A stretch of DNA of 64,000 nt from Hwangdonia lutea. Its GTDB lineage: Bacteria; Bacteroidota; Bacteroidia; Flavobacteriales; Flavobacteriaceae. Positions 27,644 through 36,227 of the stretch are shown here, piece after piece. The stretch lies in contig NZ_CP136521.1 of assembly GCF_032814565.1 (NCBI RefSeq), positions 2,514,501 to 2,578,500 on the forward strand, given 5' to 3'. Every line of letters starts with the position of its first letter. The first letter of the stretch is position 1. The position numbers and the translations under genes were made by a program. A model generated the notes under the pieces. It ran no database searches. It was not told the origin of the DNA and saw only the letters and a program-made list of their open reading frames with translations.

Positions 27644-27801
27644 TCTTGATTAATGAATTTTGTGAAAATGGTTTTTCCATTCGCAAAAATCATTATTGAT
27701 AAAAAGGATTACAAGCCAGCCACTTAATTTTGATTAATGGGTTTTGCGAAAATGGTTTTTCCATTCGCAAAAATCATTATTGATAAAAAGGATTACAAGC
27801 C
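27597..27801. repeat. 84-bp tandem duplication of the acyl-CoA dehydrogenase 3' end
   Basis: A unit starting TCGCAAAAATCATTATTG recurs at 27597, 27681 and 27765, exactly 84 bp apart. There are two full copies and a partial third of about 37 bp. Copy 1 holds the real last codons and stop; copies 2 and 3 re-encode the same residues in the same frame but lie after the stop. Copies 2 and 3 share small differences from copy 1 (ATTACAAGCC versus ATTATAAACC), so copy 3 arose from copy 2. Confidence 0.9.
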
Positions 27802-27857
27802 CTAACGTGCTTATTTGCTGCCTATAGTTTTAAATTTAAAATTGTTTTGTTTATTTA

Positions 27858-29156
27858 TTAATCTAACTTATAATTCGGTACTGATATTTTTTTTACAAAA
27901 ATTAATCCGTCGTATGTTTTTGTGTAAATTTTACTAACCATAATCTTGTGTAGTGGTTTAGGTTGATAACCTCCACCACCAATTAATAAATGTTTGTTCT
28001 TTTTATTAAAAAAATTAGAAGAACCACTTTCAACTGCTTTCTGAAAATCAATAAAAAAAATGTCTTTATCGACGGCCATTAGTGTCTTAGCATATGTTTT
28101 TTTAAACGGTTTTTCTATTTGGTAAGTTTTCCAATGATTCCCTTTCTTTTTATCAATTACAAAACCAATTATTTTTCCAACACCAAAGTCGAAACCTAGA
28201 CTGTAGTAATCTTCTTTATAATAATCTTTTAAATGACGACCTAAATTAATTATATTGCTTCCTGTGTAATACATTTCCCTTTTGTTAATATGCTCATTAT
28301 GAGCCCATATAAAAGTTTTACTATTTCTAGATTCATTTTCTACAATGTATTTTACATTTTCGAACATTTTCAAGTCTCTAAATTCAGTACTTTCTGGGTT
28401 TTTAGTTTTAACCTTTGATGCATATAGAGTGTAATTTATTAAATAATCTAAACTCCTTATTACAGGTTTAAAGTCTTCATCTTTTATTTGTGAATTCAGT
28501 ATTTGTTTTTTTAGTTTATTTAATTCTGGGAGTTTTACTTGCCACCAATTTTCAGATTTGCCATAATCTATTTTTTTGTTTGAGCAACTATCTGCAATCA
28601 TTAGAAGGTTTTCCTCGATATTGATGTTATGGCTTTTAATAAATTCTCGTATTTCTTTGCTAAGATTTTTACCTGTTTGAATATCCATTCCATAAAATCG
28701 AATTTGATTTTCTTTCGTTTTATTTAAATTATAGTTTCTCATCCATTGCAATAAGTTTACAATTTCTTTAGTATGCCAAAAACCGATATTAAAATTTTTA
28801 GCAATTGTTTTAACATCTCCTTTTCCGCCACCTATCCATTCGTTTATTCCAGATTCAGCTTGATAAGATTCTTCCATTATAAAAGTTTTTACACCTTGAG
28901 TTTTTACCAAATGTTTGAAAAATTTAGCTTTTATATCAAAAAACTCTTTTGTATTATGAGAAGCTTCTCCAAACCCATAGATTATAGCATTGGTAAATTT
29001 ATCAGGTGTATTGTTTTTAAAAATTTTTAGTTCAGAATCAGGACTTGAGTCTTCAATTTCTATTGAATTATTGGTTATCCAATCTATCGTTTTCTTATTT
29101 TGAGAGCTGATAAGAAATGGTAAAATAAATATGAGAATTGAAAGTGTCTTTTTCAT
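27858..29156 (-). CDS. Erythromycin-esterase family protein (secreted)
   Basis: 432 residues with a signal peptide (MKKTLSILIFILPFLISSQ). Conserved family motifs are IIYGFGEASHNTKEFFDIKAKFFKHLV (Glu and His of the GExxH-type motif), TFIMEESYQ, WIGGGKG, LLQWMRNYN, IRFYGMDIQTG, and IWAHNEHINKREMY. The GFGEASHNT, EES, GMD and AHNEH series is that of EreA/EreB-like hydrolases. Some members inactivate macrolides, but most chromosomal Bacteroidota homologues have unknown substrates. The secreted location is unlike the cytoplasmic EreA/B enzymes, so I do not infer drug resistance. It is convergent with the acyl-CoA dehydrogenase gene and appears monocistronic. Confidence 0.88.
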   Translation of the reverse strand: MKKTLSILIFILPFLISSQNKKTIDWITNNSIEIEDSSPDSELKIFKNNTPDKFTNAIIYGFGEASHNTKEFFDIKAKFFKHLVKTQGVKTFIMEESYQAESGINEWIGGGKGDVKTIAKNFNIGFWHTKEIVNLLQWMRNYNLNKTKENQIRFYGMDIQTGKNLSKEIREFIKSHNINIEENLLMIADSCSNKKIDYGKSENWWQVKLPELNKLKKQILNSQIKDEDFKPVIRSLDYLINYTLYASKVKTKNPESTEFRDLKMFENVKYIVENESRNSKTFIWAHNEHINKREMYYTGSNIINLGRHLKDYYKEDYYSLGFDFGVGKIIGFVIDKKKGNHWKTYQIEKPFKKTYAKTLMAVDKDIFFIDFQKAVESGSSNFFNKKNKHLLIGGGGYQPKPLHKIMVSKIYTKTYDGLIFVKKISVPNYKLD

Positions 29157-29373
29157 TCGAAATGTTTGTCTTGAATGTTCTACAATGGCTTCTAAGTATA
29201 TGAATCCGTTTTAATACTTCGATAAGCTTGGTAACAGATTGATGTGCACCGTTACTGAAACAATCCCTATATTTATACGGGACAGCACAAGTAAACGAAG
29301 TTATCATTTTTCTGACTAAATCAAACATCGTTTGTCATTAAAAATCATTTTTAAAAAATAATAAATTTTATAA

Positions 29374-29403
29374 TTGTGAATTTCAAATTACTTTCTATAT
29401 TTG
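29374..29403 (+). promoter_or_regulatory. Bacteroidota-type promoter for rpsU
   Basis: TTG (29374-29376), 19 nt, TATATTTG (29396-29403) matches the consensus perfectly. It gives a leader of about 30 nt that contains the strong ribosome-binding site at 29426. Confidence 0.7.
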
Positions 29404-29425
29404 CAGCCTGAAAATTCTAAAAGAG

Positions 29426-29432
29426 AGGAGGT
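29426..29432 (+). promoter_or_regulatory. Strong Shine-Dalgarno sequence before rpsU
   Basis: AGGAGGT within AGAGAGGAGGTTAAG lies about 9 nt before the ATG. It is exceptional here, because the other starts I examined lack such sites. In Flavobacterium ribosomes, bS21 helps hide the anti-Shine-Dalgarno, and rpsU is known to retain a strong site as part of autoregulation. The sequence fits that scheme. Confidence 0.8.
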
Positions 29433-29441
29433 TAAGACACT

Positions 29442-29636
29442 ATGTTAATAATACCAGTAAAAGAAGGAGAAAATATAGATAGAGCGTTAAAGCGTTACAA
29501 GCGTAAGTTTGTAAGAACAACGGTTAAAAACCAGTTGCAAGAACGCAAACAGTTTAACAAACCTTCAGTTGTACGTAGAGCACAGATTCAAAAAGCACAG
29601 TACATTCAAAGTTTAAGAGATGCAGAAGAAGTATAG
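29442..29636 (+). CDS. rpsU: 30S ribosomal protein bS21
   Basis: 64 residues with the usual bS21 order: MLIIPVKEGENIDRALKRYK, FVRTTVKNQLQERKQFNKPSV, and a basic C-terminus RRAQIQKAQYIQSL. bS21 sits on the 30S platform close to the 16S rRNA 3' end; in Bacteroidota it contributes to sequestering the anti-Shine-Dalgarno. The start is fixed by the unusually strong ribosome-binding site 9 nt upstream and by the family start. It is a single-gene unit with its own promoter and a strong terminator. Confidence 0.96.
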   Translation: MLIIPVKEGENIDRALKRYKRKFVRTTVKNQLQERKQFNKPSVVRRAQIQKAQYIQSLRDAEEV

Positions 29637-29655
29637 TATCTGCTACTTATAAAAT

Positions 29656-29690
29656 AAAAATCCCGCTTATTAAAAGCGGGATTTTTTTTT
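29656..29690 (+). terminator. Rho-independent terminator of rpsU
   Basis: The stem AAAAATCCCGCTT / AAGCGGGATTTTT with a 5-nt loop is followed by a run of ten T. It is the clearest intrinsic terminator in this part of the window. Confidence 0.9.
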
Positions 29691-29738
29691 ATTCCTTTAA
29701 AACTTTGTACTTTTAACTTTGTACTTTTAACTTAAAGA

Positions 29739-30629
29739 ATGTCCTTCAAATCCTTCACAGATTATCTGCGATTAGAAAAAAACTATTCGGCATTAACGGT
29801 AAATGCCTATCAAAATGATTTGGAGAATTTTTCAGCATTCATAAAAACCGAATACGGCACCCATACCATTAATAAGGTTAATTACCCACAAATAAGACAA
29901 TGGATTGTTTCCTTGGTAGAAAGCGGACTAACAAACCGAAGTGTTAATCGTAAAATATCAGCGCTAAGCACCTATTATAAATTTCTTTTAAAAATTGACG
30001 ACATTAAAGTCAATCCGCTCGCCAAACACAAAGCTTTAAAAACGAGTAAAAAAATTCAAGTCCCTTTTTCAGAAGATGAAATCATGAAGGTTTTAAATGA
30101 TATGCAATTTGATGATGATTTCGAGGGCATTCGCAACAAACTAATCATCGAATTATTTTATACCACAGGTATAAGGCGCATAGAACTGATTGAGCTCAAG
30201 CTAAGCAGTATTGATTTAGATAACAAAACGTTAAAAGTGCTGGGAAAGCGAAATAAAGAGCGCATCGTCCCGTTATTAAATTCAGTAACGCAAACAATAA
30301 GGCAATATTTAACTTCAAGGCATAAATTAGAACACATGGCAGATGCCGATAAGCTGTTTTTAACGGAAAAAGGAGTTAAAATATACGAAACACTTGTTTA
30401 CAGAATAATAAATGATTATTTTAGTTTGGCATCATCTAAAGTAAAAAAGAGTCCGCATATATTAAGACATTCATTTGCAACCCATTTACTTAACCAAGGT
30501 GCCGATTTAAATGCAGTAAAAGAGCTTTTGGGACACAGCAGTTTAGCGTCAACCCAAGTTTATACGCATAACAGTATAGCCGAACTTAAAAAAGTGCATG
30601 TAAAGGCACATCCTAGAAGTGAAAAATAA
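29739..30629 (+). CDS. xerC: Tyrosine recombinase XerC
   Basis: The 296-residue length is usual for XerC/D. An N-terminal SAM-like DNA-binding domain (residues 1-85; FTDYLRLEKNYSALTVNAYQNDL) precedes the catalytic domain with FYTTGIRRIELIELKLSSID (catalytic Arg), a Lys in KVLGKRNKERIVPL, HILRHSFATHLL (His and Arg), ELLGHSSLASTQVYTH (His and nucleophilic Tyr). All catalytic residues are present. The protein resolves chromosome dimers at dif together with XerD. Its place between rpsU and hpf is frequent in Flavobacteriaceae and indicates the housekeeping recombinase rather than a phage integrase. Confidence 0.93.
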   Translation: MSFKSFTDYLRLEKNYSALTVNAYQNDLENFSAFIKTEYGTHTINKVNYPQIRQWIVSLVESGLTNRSVNRKISALSTYYKFLLKIDDIKVNPLAKHKALKTSKKIQVPFSEDEIMKVLNDMQFDDDFEGIRNKLIIELFYTTGIRRIELIELKLSSIDLDNKTLKVLGKRNKERIVPLLNSVTQTIRQYLTSRHKLEHMADADKLFLTEKGVKIYETLVYRIINDYFSLASSKVKKSPHILRHSFATHLLNQGADLNAVKELLGHSSLASTQVYTHNSIAELKKVHVKAHPRSEK

Positions 30630-30753
30630 AAGTTTATTTTTAACCTAATAGAAAGAACATGTGAGCAGCCGTAATTATTAAGTATATATCAAAATAATAT
30701 GATTATTGGCAATTTACATTTGATCAATTTAATAACCTAAAAAAGAATAACCG

Positions 30754-31056
30754 ATGAAAGTAAACACACAATCAGTTAATTTTAACGCAGATCAAAAGTT
30801 AATAGATTTTATTCAAAAACGCATGGATAAATTGGATTTGTTTTATGATAAAGTAATAAAATCAGATGTTTATTTAAAATTAGAAAACACGAGTATTAAA
30901 GAAAATAAAATTTTTGAGGCAAGGGTAAGTGTTCCAGGAGATAGCTTTGTTGTAAAAAAACAATGTAAAAGTTTTGAAGAAGGTGCAGACATGGCTGTTT
31001 CGTCTCTTGAAAGGCAGCTAAAAAAGCGAAAAGAGAAATTAAGAGCACATTTATAA
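30754..31056 (+). CDS. hpf: Ribosome hibernation-promoting factor (HPF/RaiA short form)
   Basis: 100 residues, single-domain short form. The order is MKVNTQSVNFNADQKLIDFIQKRMDKLD, FYDKVIKSDVYLKLEN, NKIFEARVSVPGDSFVVKKQCKSFEEGADMAVSSLERQLKKRKEK, the beta-alpha-beta-beta-beta-alpha layout of the S30AE/HPF family. It binds the 30S decoding centre in stationary phase and stops translation. There is no long C-terminal dimerisation domain. Its location next to xerC and the tRNA-tuf cluster is shared with many Bacteroidota. Confidence 0.92.
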   Translation: MKVNTQSVNFNADQKLIDFIQKRMDKLDLFYDKVIKSDVYLKLENTSIKENKIFEARVSVPGDSFVVKKQCKSFEEGADMAVSSLERQLKKRKEKLRAHL

Positions 31057-31077
31057 TAAAATTTCTTAAAAAATGTT

Positions 31078-31106
31078 TTGAATAAAAAAATAAATCTATA
31101 CATTTG
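31078..31106 (+). promoter_or_regulatory. Promoter of the tRNA-tuf cluster
   Basis: TTG (31078-31080), 18 nt, TACATTTG (31099-31106) matches the Bacteroidota consensus. Directly after it, GTCCGTT...AGCGGGC can pair (with G-U pairs) and is followed by seven T (31110-31137). This could be the hpf terminator or an early attenuator. Confidence 0.6.
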
Positions 31107-31156
31107 CAGTCCGTTAGAAATAGCGGGCTTTTTTTATGCTAAAAAAGTGTAAAAAA

Positions 31157-31230
31157 GCCGATGTAGCTCAGCTGGCTAGAGCAGCTGATTTGTAATCAGC
31201 AGGTCGTGGGTTCGAGTCCCTCCATCGGCT
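31157..31230 (+). tRNA. tRNA-Thr (anticodon TGT)
   Basis: The cloverleaf is complete: acceptor GCCGATG/CATCGGC, D-arm AGCTCAGCTGGCTAGAGC, anticodon stem GCTGA/TCAGC with loop TTTGTAA, and T-arm GTGGG-TTCGAGT-CCCTC. The discriminator is T. No CCA is encoded. Confidence 0.97.
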
Positions 31231-31295
31231 CAAAAATTGAAATATTGAAAACATTTTGAAATTCAAGGTTTTAGAGTTTGAATTTTGAATAGTTT

Positions 31296-31377
<82 letters not shown>

Positions 31378-31572
31378 CAAAAGTTTTTGCTTCGGCAGAA
31401 ATTAAGAATTCCGAAAAGCAAAAAAAAAGCAAAGCTCGATAAGGAGATTTGTTTTGGGTTTTAGGAATCGTTCATAAAGGTATTGAACACCAATTGACTG
31501 AATTCTTCAATCAATTTCTGCTTCTTTGGGGGTTGAAATTTGATTTTTTTATTGGAACTCATTCAAAGAATT

Positions 31573-31645
31573 GCGGGAGTAGCTCAGTTGGTAGAGCGTC
31601 AGCCTTCCAAGCTGAATGTCGCCAGTTCGAACCTGGTCTCCCGCT
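31573..31645 (+). tRNA. tRNA-Gly (anticodon TCC)
   Basis: Acceptor GCGGGAG/CTCCCGC, anticodon stem TCAGC/GCTGA with loop CTTCCAA, and T-arm CCAG-TTCGAAC-CTGG are visible. No CCA is encoded. Confidence 0.97.
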
Positions 31646-31651
31646 CTAAAA

Positions 31652-31669
31652 TTCCTGCGAAGGCAGGAA
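31652..31669. repeat. Small dispersed palindrome
   Basis: TTCCTGCGAAGGCAGGAA lies between tRNA-Gly and tRNA-Thr. A related palindrome, TTCCCGCGAAGGCGGGAA, lies after rpoC (about 44600-44617). Both are followed by TCTC. It is a short dispersed intergenic repeat that may also act as an RNA-processing hairpin. Confidence 0.55.
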
Positions 31670-31739
31670 TCTCTTCTTTCATTATAGTACAATCAAAATA
31701 ATGGTTGTTTTTGAGAGAATAGGAAATTAAAAACTTTAC

Positions 31740-31811
31740 GCCGGTGTAGCTCAGGGGTAGAGCGTTTCCTTGGTAAGGAAGAGGTCACGAGTTCAAATCT
31801 CGTCATTGGCT
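31740..31811 (+). tRNA. tRNA-Thr (anticodon GGT)
   Basis: Acceptor GCCGGTG pairs with CATTGGC (two G-U pairs). Anticodon stem TTTCC/GGAAG with loop TTGGTAA and T-arm CACGA-GTTCAAA-TCTCG follow. It is the second Thr isoacceptor of the cluster, directly upstream of tuf. Confidence 0.95.
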
Positions 31812-31883
31812 CTATATTTAAAGAGTATAAAAAACGAATACACTAATATTATTATATAACTAAGATTAAAATTATTTAAAAAC

Positions 31884-33071
31884 ATGGCAAAGGCAACTTT
31901 CGATCGTTCAAAACCACACTTAAATATTGGTACAATTGGACACGTAGATCACGGTAAAACAACTTTAACTGCTGCTATTACTAAAGTATTAGCTGATGCA
32001 GGTTTCTCAGAAGCGAGATCATTTGATCAAATTGATAACGCACCAGAAGAAAAAGAAAGAGGTATCACAATTAATACTTCACACGTAGAATATCAAACAG
32101 AAAATCGTCACTACGCACACGTTGACTGTCCAGGTCACGCCGATTACGTAAAAAACATGGTAACAGGTGCGGCACAAATGGATGGCGCTATTTTAGTAGT
32201 AGCTGCTACTGATGGGCCTATGCCACAAACTCGTGAGCATATCTTATTAGGACGTCAGGTAGGGATTCCTCGTATTGTTGTATTCATGAATAAAGTGGAT
32301 ATGGTTGATGATGAAGAATTACTTGAATTAGTAGATATGGAAATCAGAGACTTATTATCATTCTATGAGTACGATGGAGATAATGGTCCTGTAATTTCTG
32401 GTTCTGCTCTAGGTGCACTTAACGGTGAGCAAAAATGGGTAGATACTGTATTGGAATTAATGAAAGCATGTGATGATTGGATTGAAGAGCCTGTACGTGA
32501 TATGGACAAGCCTTTCTTAATGCCTATTGAAGATGTATTCTCAATTACAGGACGTGGTACCGTTGCAACTGGTCGTATTGAGACTGGTGTTGCCAACACT
32601 GGAGATCCTGTAGAGATTATTGGTATGGGTGCTGAGAAATTAACATCTACCATTACAGGTATTGAAATGTTCCGTCAAATATTAGATAGAGGTGAAGCTG
32701 GAGATAACGCAGGTATCCTATTAAGAGGTATTGAAAAAACTCAAATCTCTAGAGGTATGGTAATTACAAAACCTGGTTCTGTAACACCACACAAAAACTT
32801 TAAAGCTGAGGTTTATATCCTTAAGAAAGAAGAAGGTGGGCGTCACACCCCATTCCACAACAACTACCGTCCGCAGTTCTACGTTCGTACAACTGACGTA
32901 ACTGGAAACATTGCGCTTCCTGATGGTGTTGAAATGGTTATGCCTGGAGACAACTTAACTATTACTGTTGAATTAATCCAACCAATTGCAATGAACGTAG
33001 GTTTACGTTTCGCAATTCGTGAAGGTGGTAGAACAGTAGGTGCAGGTCAAGTAACTGAAATTTTAGACTAA
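31884..33071 (+). CDS. tuf: Elongation factor Tu
   Basis: 395 residues. GTPase motifs are [10 protein letters not shown] (P-loop), [12 protein letters not shown] (switch I), [12 protein letters not shown] (switch II), and [20 protein letters not shown] is the G5 motif. Domains 2 and 3 follow ([57 protein letters not shown]). EF-Tu-GTP delivers aminoacyl-tRNA to the ribosome. It is placed after four tRNA genes and before tRNA-Trp and secE, the ancient tufB-type order. A second tuf copy is not in the window. Confidence 0.98.
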   Translation: MAKATFDRSKPHLNIGTIGHVDHGKTTLTAAITKVLADAGFSEARSFDQIDNAPEEKERGITINTSHVEYQTENRHYAHVDCPGHADYVKNMVTGAAQMDGAILVVAATDGPMPQTREHILLGRQVGIPRIVVFMNKVDMVDDEELLELVDMEIRDLLSFYEYDGDNGPVISGSALGALNGEQKWVDTVLELMKACDDWIEEPVRDMDKPFLMPIEDVFSITGRGTVATGRIETGVANTGDPVEIIGMGAEKLTSTITGIEMFRQILDRGEAGDNAGILLRGIEKTQISRGMVITKPGSVTPHKNFKAEVYILKKEEGGRHTPFHNNYRPQFYVRTTDVTGNIALPDGVEMVMPGDNLTITVELIQPIAMNVGLRFAIREGGRTVGAGQVTEILD

Positions 33072-33094
33072 ATTAAAAGTTTAATAAATATAGA

Positions 33095-33130
33095 GTCAAG
33101 GTATCACGTGTTTGCGTGATGCCTTTTGAC
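33095..33130 (+). promoter_or_regulatory. Hairpin between tuf and tRNA-Trp
   Basis: GTCAAGGTATCACG and CGTGATGCCTTTTGAC form an imperfect stem around a TGTTTG loop. There is no T-run after it, and the tRNA begins only 8 nt later. It may be a processing site or partial attenuator rather than a full terminator. Confidence 0.55.
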
Positions 33131-33138
33131 TTATATTT

Positions 33139-33211
33139 ACGGGTTTAGCTCAGTTGGTAGAGCACTGGTCTCCAAAACCAGGTGTCGGGAGTTCGAGTCT
33201 CTCAACCCGTG
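33139..33211 (+). tRNA. tRNA-Trp (anticodon CCA)
   Basis: Acceptor ACGGGTT/AACCCGT with discriminator G, anticodon stem CTGGT/ACCAG with loop CTCCAAA, and T-arm GGGAG-TTCGAGT-CTCTC are visible. It lies between tuf and secE. Confidence 0.97.
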
Positions 33212-33231
33212 CAAATAATGAATAAAAATAA

Positions 33232-33426
33232 ATGGCTGGAATTGTAAATTATATAAAGGAATCATTTGGAGAGCTAAAAAACAATGTGACATGGCCTACT
33301 TGGGCAGAAGCACAAAGTTTAACCGTTTTGGTTGCTGTATTTTCAATTATATTCTCTCTTGCAATATGGGGGGTAGATACGGTTTTCAGCAAAGTCATAA
33401 CATTTTACTTTGACTGGATAAAATAA
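33232..33426 (+). CDS. secE: Preprotein translocase subunit SecE
   Basis: 64 residues, the short bacterial form with one membrane helix. A conserved amphipathic helix (NYIKESFGELKNNVTWPTWAEAQS) is followed by the helix VLVAVFSIIFSLAIWGVDTVFSKVI. SecE clamps SecY in the SecYEG channel. It is followed 22 bp downstream by nusG, as in most bacteria, in the ribosomal/RNA polymerase operon. Confidence 0.96.
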   Translation: MAGIVNYIKESFGELKNNVTWPTWAEAQSLTVLVAVFSIIFSLAIWGVDTVFSKVITFYFDWIK

Positions 33427-33448
33427 CGCAACGTTAAAAGAAGAATTT

Positions 33449-34003
33449 ATGTCTGAAGTAAGTGAAAAAAAATGGTATGTTGTTAGGGCTGTAAGTGGTC
33501 AGGAAAACAAAATCAAAACCTATATCGAAAACGAAATTGCTCGATTGGGTTTACAAGATTATGTAGACCAAGTGCTTGTGCCCACCGAAAGGGTTGTTCA
33601 AATTAGAAACGGAAAAAAAATTCATAAAGAAAAAGTGTTTTTTCCAGGATATATAATGATTCAAGCCAACTTAACCGGAGAAGTGCCTCATATTATTAGA
33701 TCGGTTACAAACGTAATTGGTTTTTTAGGAGAAACCAAAGGAGGCGATCCTGTGCCGTTAAGACAATCTGAAGTTAACAGAATGTTGGGTAGAGTTGATG
33801 AATTGGCAGTAGAAGAAACAGCACATGTAGCCATTCCTTTTACAAAAGGAGAAACGGTTAAAGTTATCGACGGGCCATTTAACGGGTTTGATGGAACGAT
33901 TGAAAAAATAAATGAAGAAAAGCGTAAACTTGAAGTTATGGTTAAGATTTTCGGAAGAAAAACACCATTGGAGTTAAGTTATATGCAAGTTGAAAAAGTA
34001 TAA
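33449..34003 (+). CDS. nusG: Transcription termination/antitermination factor NusG
   Basis: 184 residues. The N-terminal NGN domain (KWYVVRAVSGQENKIKTYIE, VLVPTERVVQIRNGKKIHKEKVFFPGYIMIQ) and the C-terminal KOW domain (FTKGETVKVIDGPFNGFDGTIEKIN) are complete. NusG binds RNA polymerase to raise elongation and couples it to ribosomes or Rho. The order secE-nusG-rplK is standard. No extra domain insertion is present. Confidence 0.97.
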   Translation: MSEVSEKKWYVVRAVSGQENKIKTYIENEIARLGLQDYVDQVLVPTERVVQIRNGKKIHKEKVFFPGYIMIQANLTGEVPHIIRSVTNVIGFLGETKGGDPVPLRQSEVNRMLGRVDELAVEETAHVAIPFTKGETVKVIDGPFNGFDGTIEKINEEKRKLEVMVKIFGRKTPLELSYMQVEKV

Positions 34004-34075
34004 TTAGTGTTACATTAAGATAGATGAGTCTTTCGCTTCCTAAAGAGAGATAACATCAAAATTAAATTATTAAAA

Positions 34076-34513
34076 ATGGCAAAAGAATTAGGTAAAGTAG
34101 TTAAGTTACAAGTTCGGGGAGGTGCTGCGAATCCATCGCCACCGGTTGGACCCGCTTTAGGAGCTGCAGGTGTAAACATCATGGAGTTCTGTAAGCAATT
34201 CAATGCCAGAACCCAAGATAAGCCAGGTAAAGTATTACCAGTGGTTATATCTGTTTACAAAGACAAATCATTCGACTTTGTAATTAAAACTCCACCAGCT
34301 GCAGTTCAATTAATGGAAGCAGCAAAGGTGAAGAAAGGGTCTGGAGAGCCAAACCGAAAAAAAGTAGCTAAAGTATCTTGGGATCAGATTAAAACCATCG
34401 CAGAAGACAAAATGGTAGATTTAAACGCATTTACTACAGAGTCTGCTATGAAAATGGTTGCTGGTACAGCAAGATCGATGGGAATAACTGTAACAGGAAA
34501 ATTTCCTTCTTAA
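34076..34513 (+). CDS. rplK: 50S ribosomal protein uL11
   Basis: 145 residues. The order [38 protein letters not shown], a C-terminal RNA-binding domain ([28 protein letters not shown]) and ARSMGITV is that of L11. It forms the stalk base that contacts elongation-factor GTPases. It is 20 bp upstream of rplA. Confidence 0.97.
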   Translation: MAKELGKVVKLQVRGGAANPSPPVGPALGAAGVNIMEFCKQFNARTQDKPGKVLPVVISVYKDKSFDFVIKTPPAAVQLMEAAKVKKGSGEPNRKKVAKVSWDQIKTIAEDKMVDLNAFTTESAMKMVAGTARSMGITVTGKFPS

Positions 34514-34533
34514 TCTATTAAAGACATTAGAAA

Positions 34534-35223
34534 ATGGCAAGATTAACAAAAAAGCAAAAAGAGGCTTTAGCAAAAATTGAAAAAGGAAAACTTTATTCTG
34601 TTGATGAAGCATCAGCATTGATTAAAGATATTACCAATACAAAATTTGACGCATCAGTTGATTTGGCAGTACGTTTGGGAGTAGATCCGCGTAAAGCCAA
34701 TCAGATGGTTAGAGGTGTGGTTTCATTACCACACGGTACTGGTAAAGACATGAAAGTATTAGCATTAGTAACACCAGATAAAGAAGCAGAAGCTAAAGAA
34801 GCTGGAGCAGATTACGTAGGTTTAGACGAGTACCTTGATAAAATTAAAGGGGGTTGGACAGACGTTGACGTTATCGTTACGATGCCAAGTGTTATGGGTA
34901 AATTAGGTCCTTTAGGACGTGTGTTAGGTCCTCGTGGTTTAATGCCAAACCCAAAAACAGGTACAGTAACTATGGATGTTGCAAAAGCAGTAAGCGAAGT
35001 AAAAGCTGGTAAAATTGACTTTAAAGTTGATAAAACCGGTATTGTACATGCCGCTATTGGCAAGGCATCATTTAGTGCTGATAAAATTGCGGGCAACGCA
35101 AATGAATTATTAACAACATTAATAAAACTAAAACCGACAACCGCTAAAGGTGTTTACGTAAAAAGCATATTTATGTCTTCTACAATGAGCCCAAGTTTAG
35201 CGATTGATCCTAAAATTGGTTAA
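34534..35223 (+). CDS. rplA: 50S ribosomal protein uL1
   Basis: 229 residues. The motifs [38 protein letters not shown], and [20 protein letters not shown] followed by [10 protein letters not shown] are canonical. L1 forms the mobile stalk at the E site; in several bacteria it represses its own rplK-rplA mRNA. No obvious repressor-binding mimic was identified upstream of rplK by eye. Confidence 0.97.
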   Translation: MARLTKKQKEALAKIEKGKLYSVDEASALIKDITNTKFDASVDLAVRLGVDPRKANQMVRGVVSLPHGTGKDMKVLALVTPDKEAEAKEAGADYVGLDEYLDKIKGGWTDVDVIVTMPSVMGKLGPLGRVLGPRGLMPNPKTGTVTMDVAKAVSEVKAGKIDFKVDKTGIVHAAIGKASFSADKIAGNANELLTTLIKLKPTTAKGVYVKSIFMSSTMSPSLAIDPKIG

Positions 35224-35243
35224 TTAAGTTAAAACTTTAAATT

Positions 35244-35765
35244 ATGACAAGAGAAGAAAAATCACAAGTAATTGAGGAATTAACTGCAGAATTAGCTAAT
35301 AATGCAAATATCTATTTAACCGATATTTCAGGATTAAATGCTGGGACTACCTCAAATTTGCGTCGTGCTGCTTTTAAGGCAAACGTGCAAATGGCAGTTG
35401 TTAAAAACACATTACTTGCAAAAGCAATGGAAGCTTCGGATAAAGATTTTGGAGACCTTGCTTCTGTTTTAAAAGGCAATACATCGGTGATGTATTCCGA
35501 AACGGGTAATGCACCAGCTAAGTTAATTAAAAACTTCCGTAAAAAATCAGAAAAACCTTTATTAAAAGGGGCATTTATAGAAGAAGCAGTTTATTTAGGT
35601 GACGATCAACTAGATATGTTAGTTGATATTAAATCGAAAGAAGAATTAATTGGAGAAATTGTTACATTATTACAATCTCCTGCTAAAAATGTTGTTTCTG
35701 CACTTAAATCGGGTGGAGGAACCATTGCTGGAATTATTAAAACACTATCTGAAAAAGAAGGATAG
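35244..35765 (+). CDS. rplJ: 50S ribosomal protein uL10
   Basis: 173 residues. The N-terminal domain (REEKSQVIEELTAELANNANIYLTDISGLNAG) binds 23S rRNA. The C-terminal helix (VTLLQSPAKNVVSALKSGGGTIAGIIKTLSEKE) anchors L7/L12 dimers. It lies between rplA (20 bp) and rplL (64 bp). The short intergenic distance leaves little room for the long L10 leader found in other phyla. Confidence 0.96.
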   Translation: MTREEKSQVIEELTAELANNANIYLTDISGLNAGTTSNLRRAAFKANVQMAVVKNTLLAKAMEASDKDFGDLASVLKGNTSVMYSETGNAPAKLIKNFRKKSEKPLLKGAFIEEAVYLGDDQLDMLVDIKSKEELIGEIVTLLQSPAKNVVSALKSGGGTIAGIIKTLSEKEG

Positions 35766-35829
35766 TATTAACAAGTACGCACTTATTACAAATATATTAT
35801 TATCACAAAATTATTAAAACGATAGAAAA

Positions 35830-36204
35830 ATGGCAGATTTAAAAGATTTCGCAGAACAATTAGTTAACCTTACTGTAAAAGAAGTAAACGAGTTAGCAAC
35901 TATATTAAAAGATGAGTATGGTATCGAGCCTGCTGCTGCTGCTGCAGTTGCTGTTGCTGGTCCTGCTGGTGGTGGAGAAGCTGAAGAAGCTCAAACTGAG
36001 TTTGATGTTATCCTTAAAGCCGCTGGTGGTTCTAAATTAGCAGTTGTAAAATTAGTTAAAGAATTAACTGGTTTAGGATTAAAAGAAGCTAAAGGTTTAG
36101 TTGATGATGCACCATCTCCAATTAAAGAGGCTGTATCAAAAGACGAAGCTGAAGCATTAAAAGCGCAGTTAGAAGAAGCTGGAGCTGAGGTTGAGCTTAA
36201 GTAA
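35830..36204 (+). CDS. rplL: 50S ribosomal protein bL12 (L7/L12)
   Basis: 124 residues. The N-terminal dimerisation helix ([21 protein letters not shown]), an Ala/Gly-rich hinge ([15 protein letters not shown]) and the C-terminal factor-binding domain ([37 protein letters not shown]) are complete. It recruits GTPase factors. A strong hairpin follows at 36228 before rpoB. Confidence 0.97.
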   Translation: MADLKDFAEQLVNLTVKEVNELATILKDEYGIEPAAAAAVAVAGPAGGGEAEEAQTEFDVILKAAGGSKLAVVKLVKELTGLGLKEAKGLVDDAPSPIKEAVSKDEAEALKAQLEEAGAEVELK

Positions 36205-36227
36205 GCATACCATCCCAACAACACAAA

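Noticed and set aside
27858-29156. Macrolide resistance determinant
   Set aside because: Family membership alone does not show macrolide hydrolysis, and the signal peptide makes a typical EreA/B role unlikely.
29739-30629. Phage integrase marking a genomic island
   Set aside because: Its length, motifs and housekeeping neighbours (rpsU, hpf) fit XerC, and no attachment-site repeats or phage genes are near.
31449-31649. Plus-strand open frame of 66 residues
   Set aside because: It reads through the tRNA-Gly gene; its last residues are the tRNA itself.
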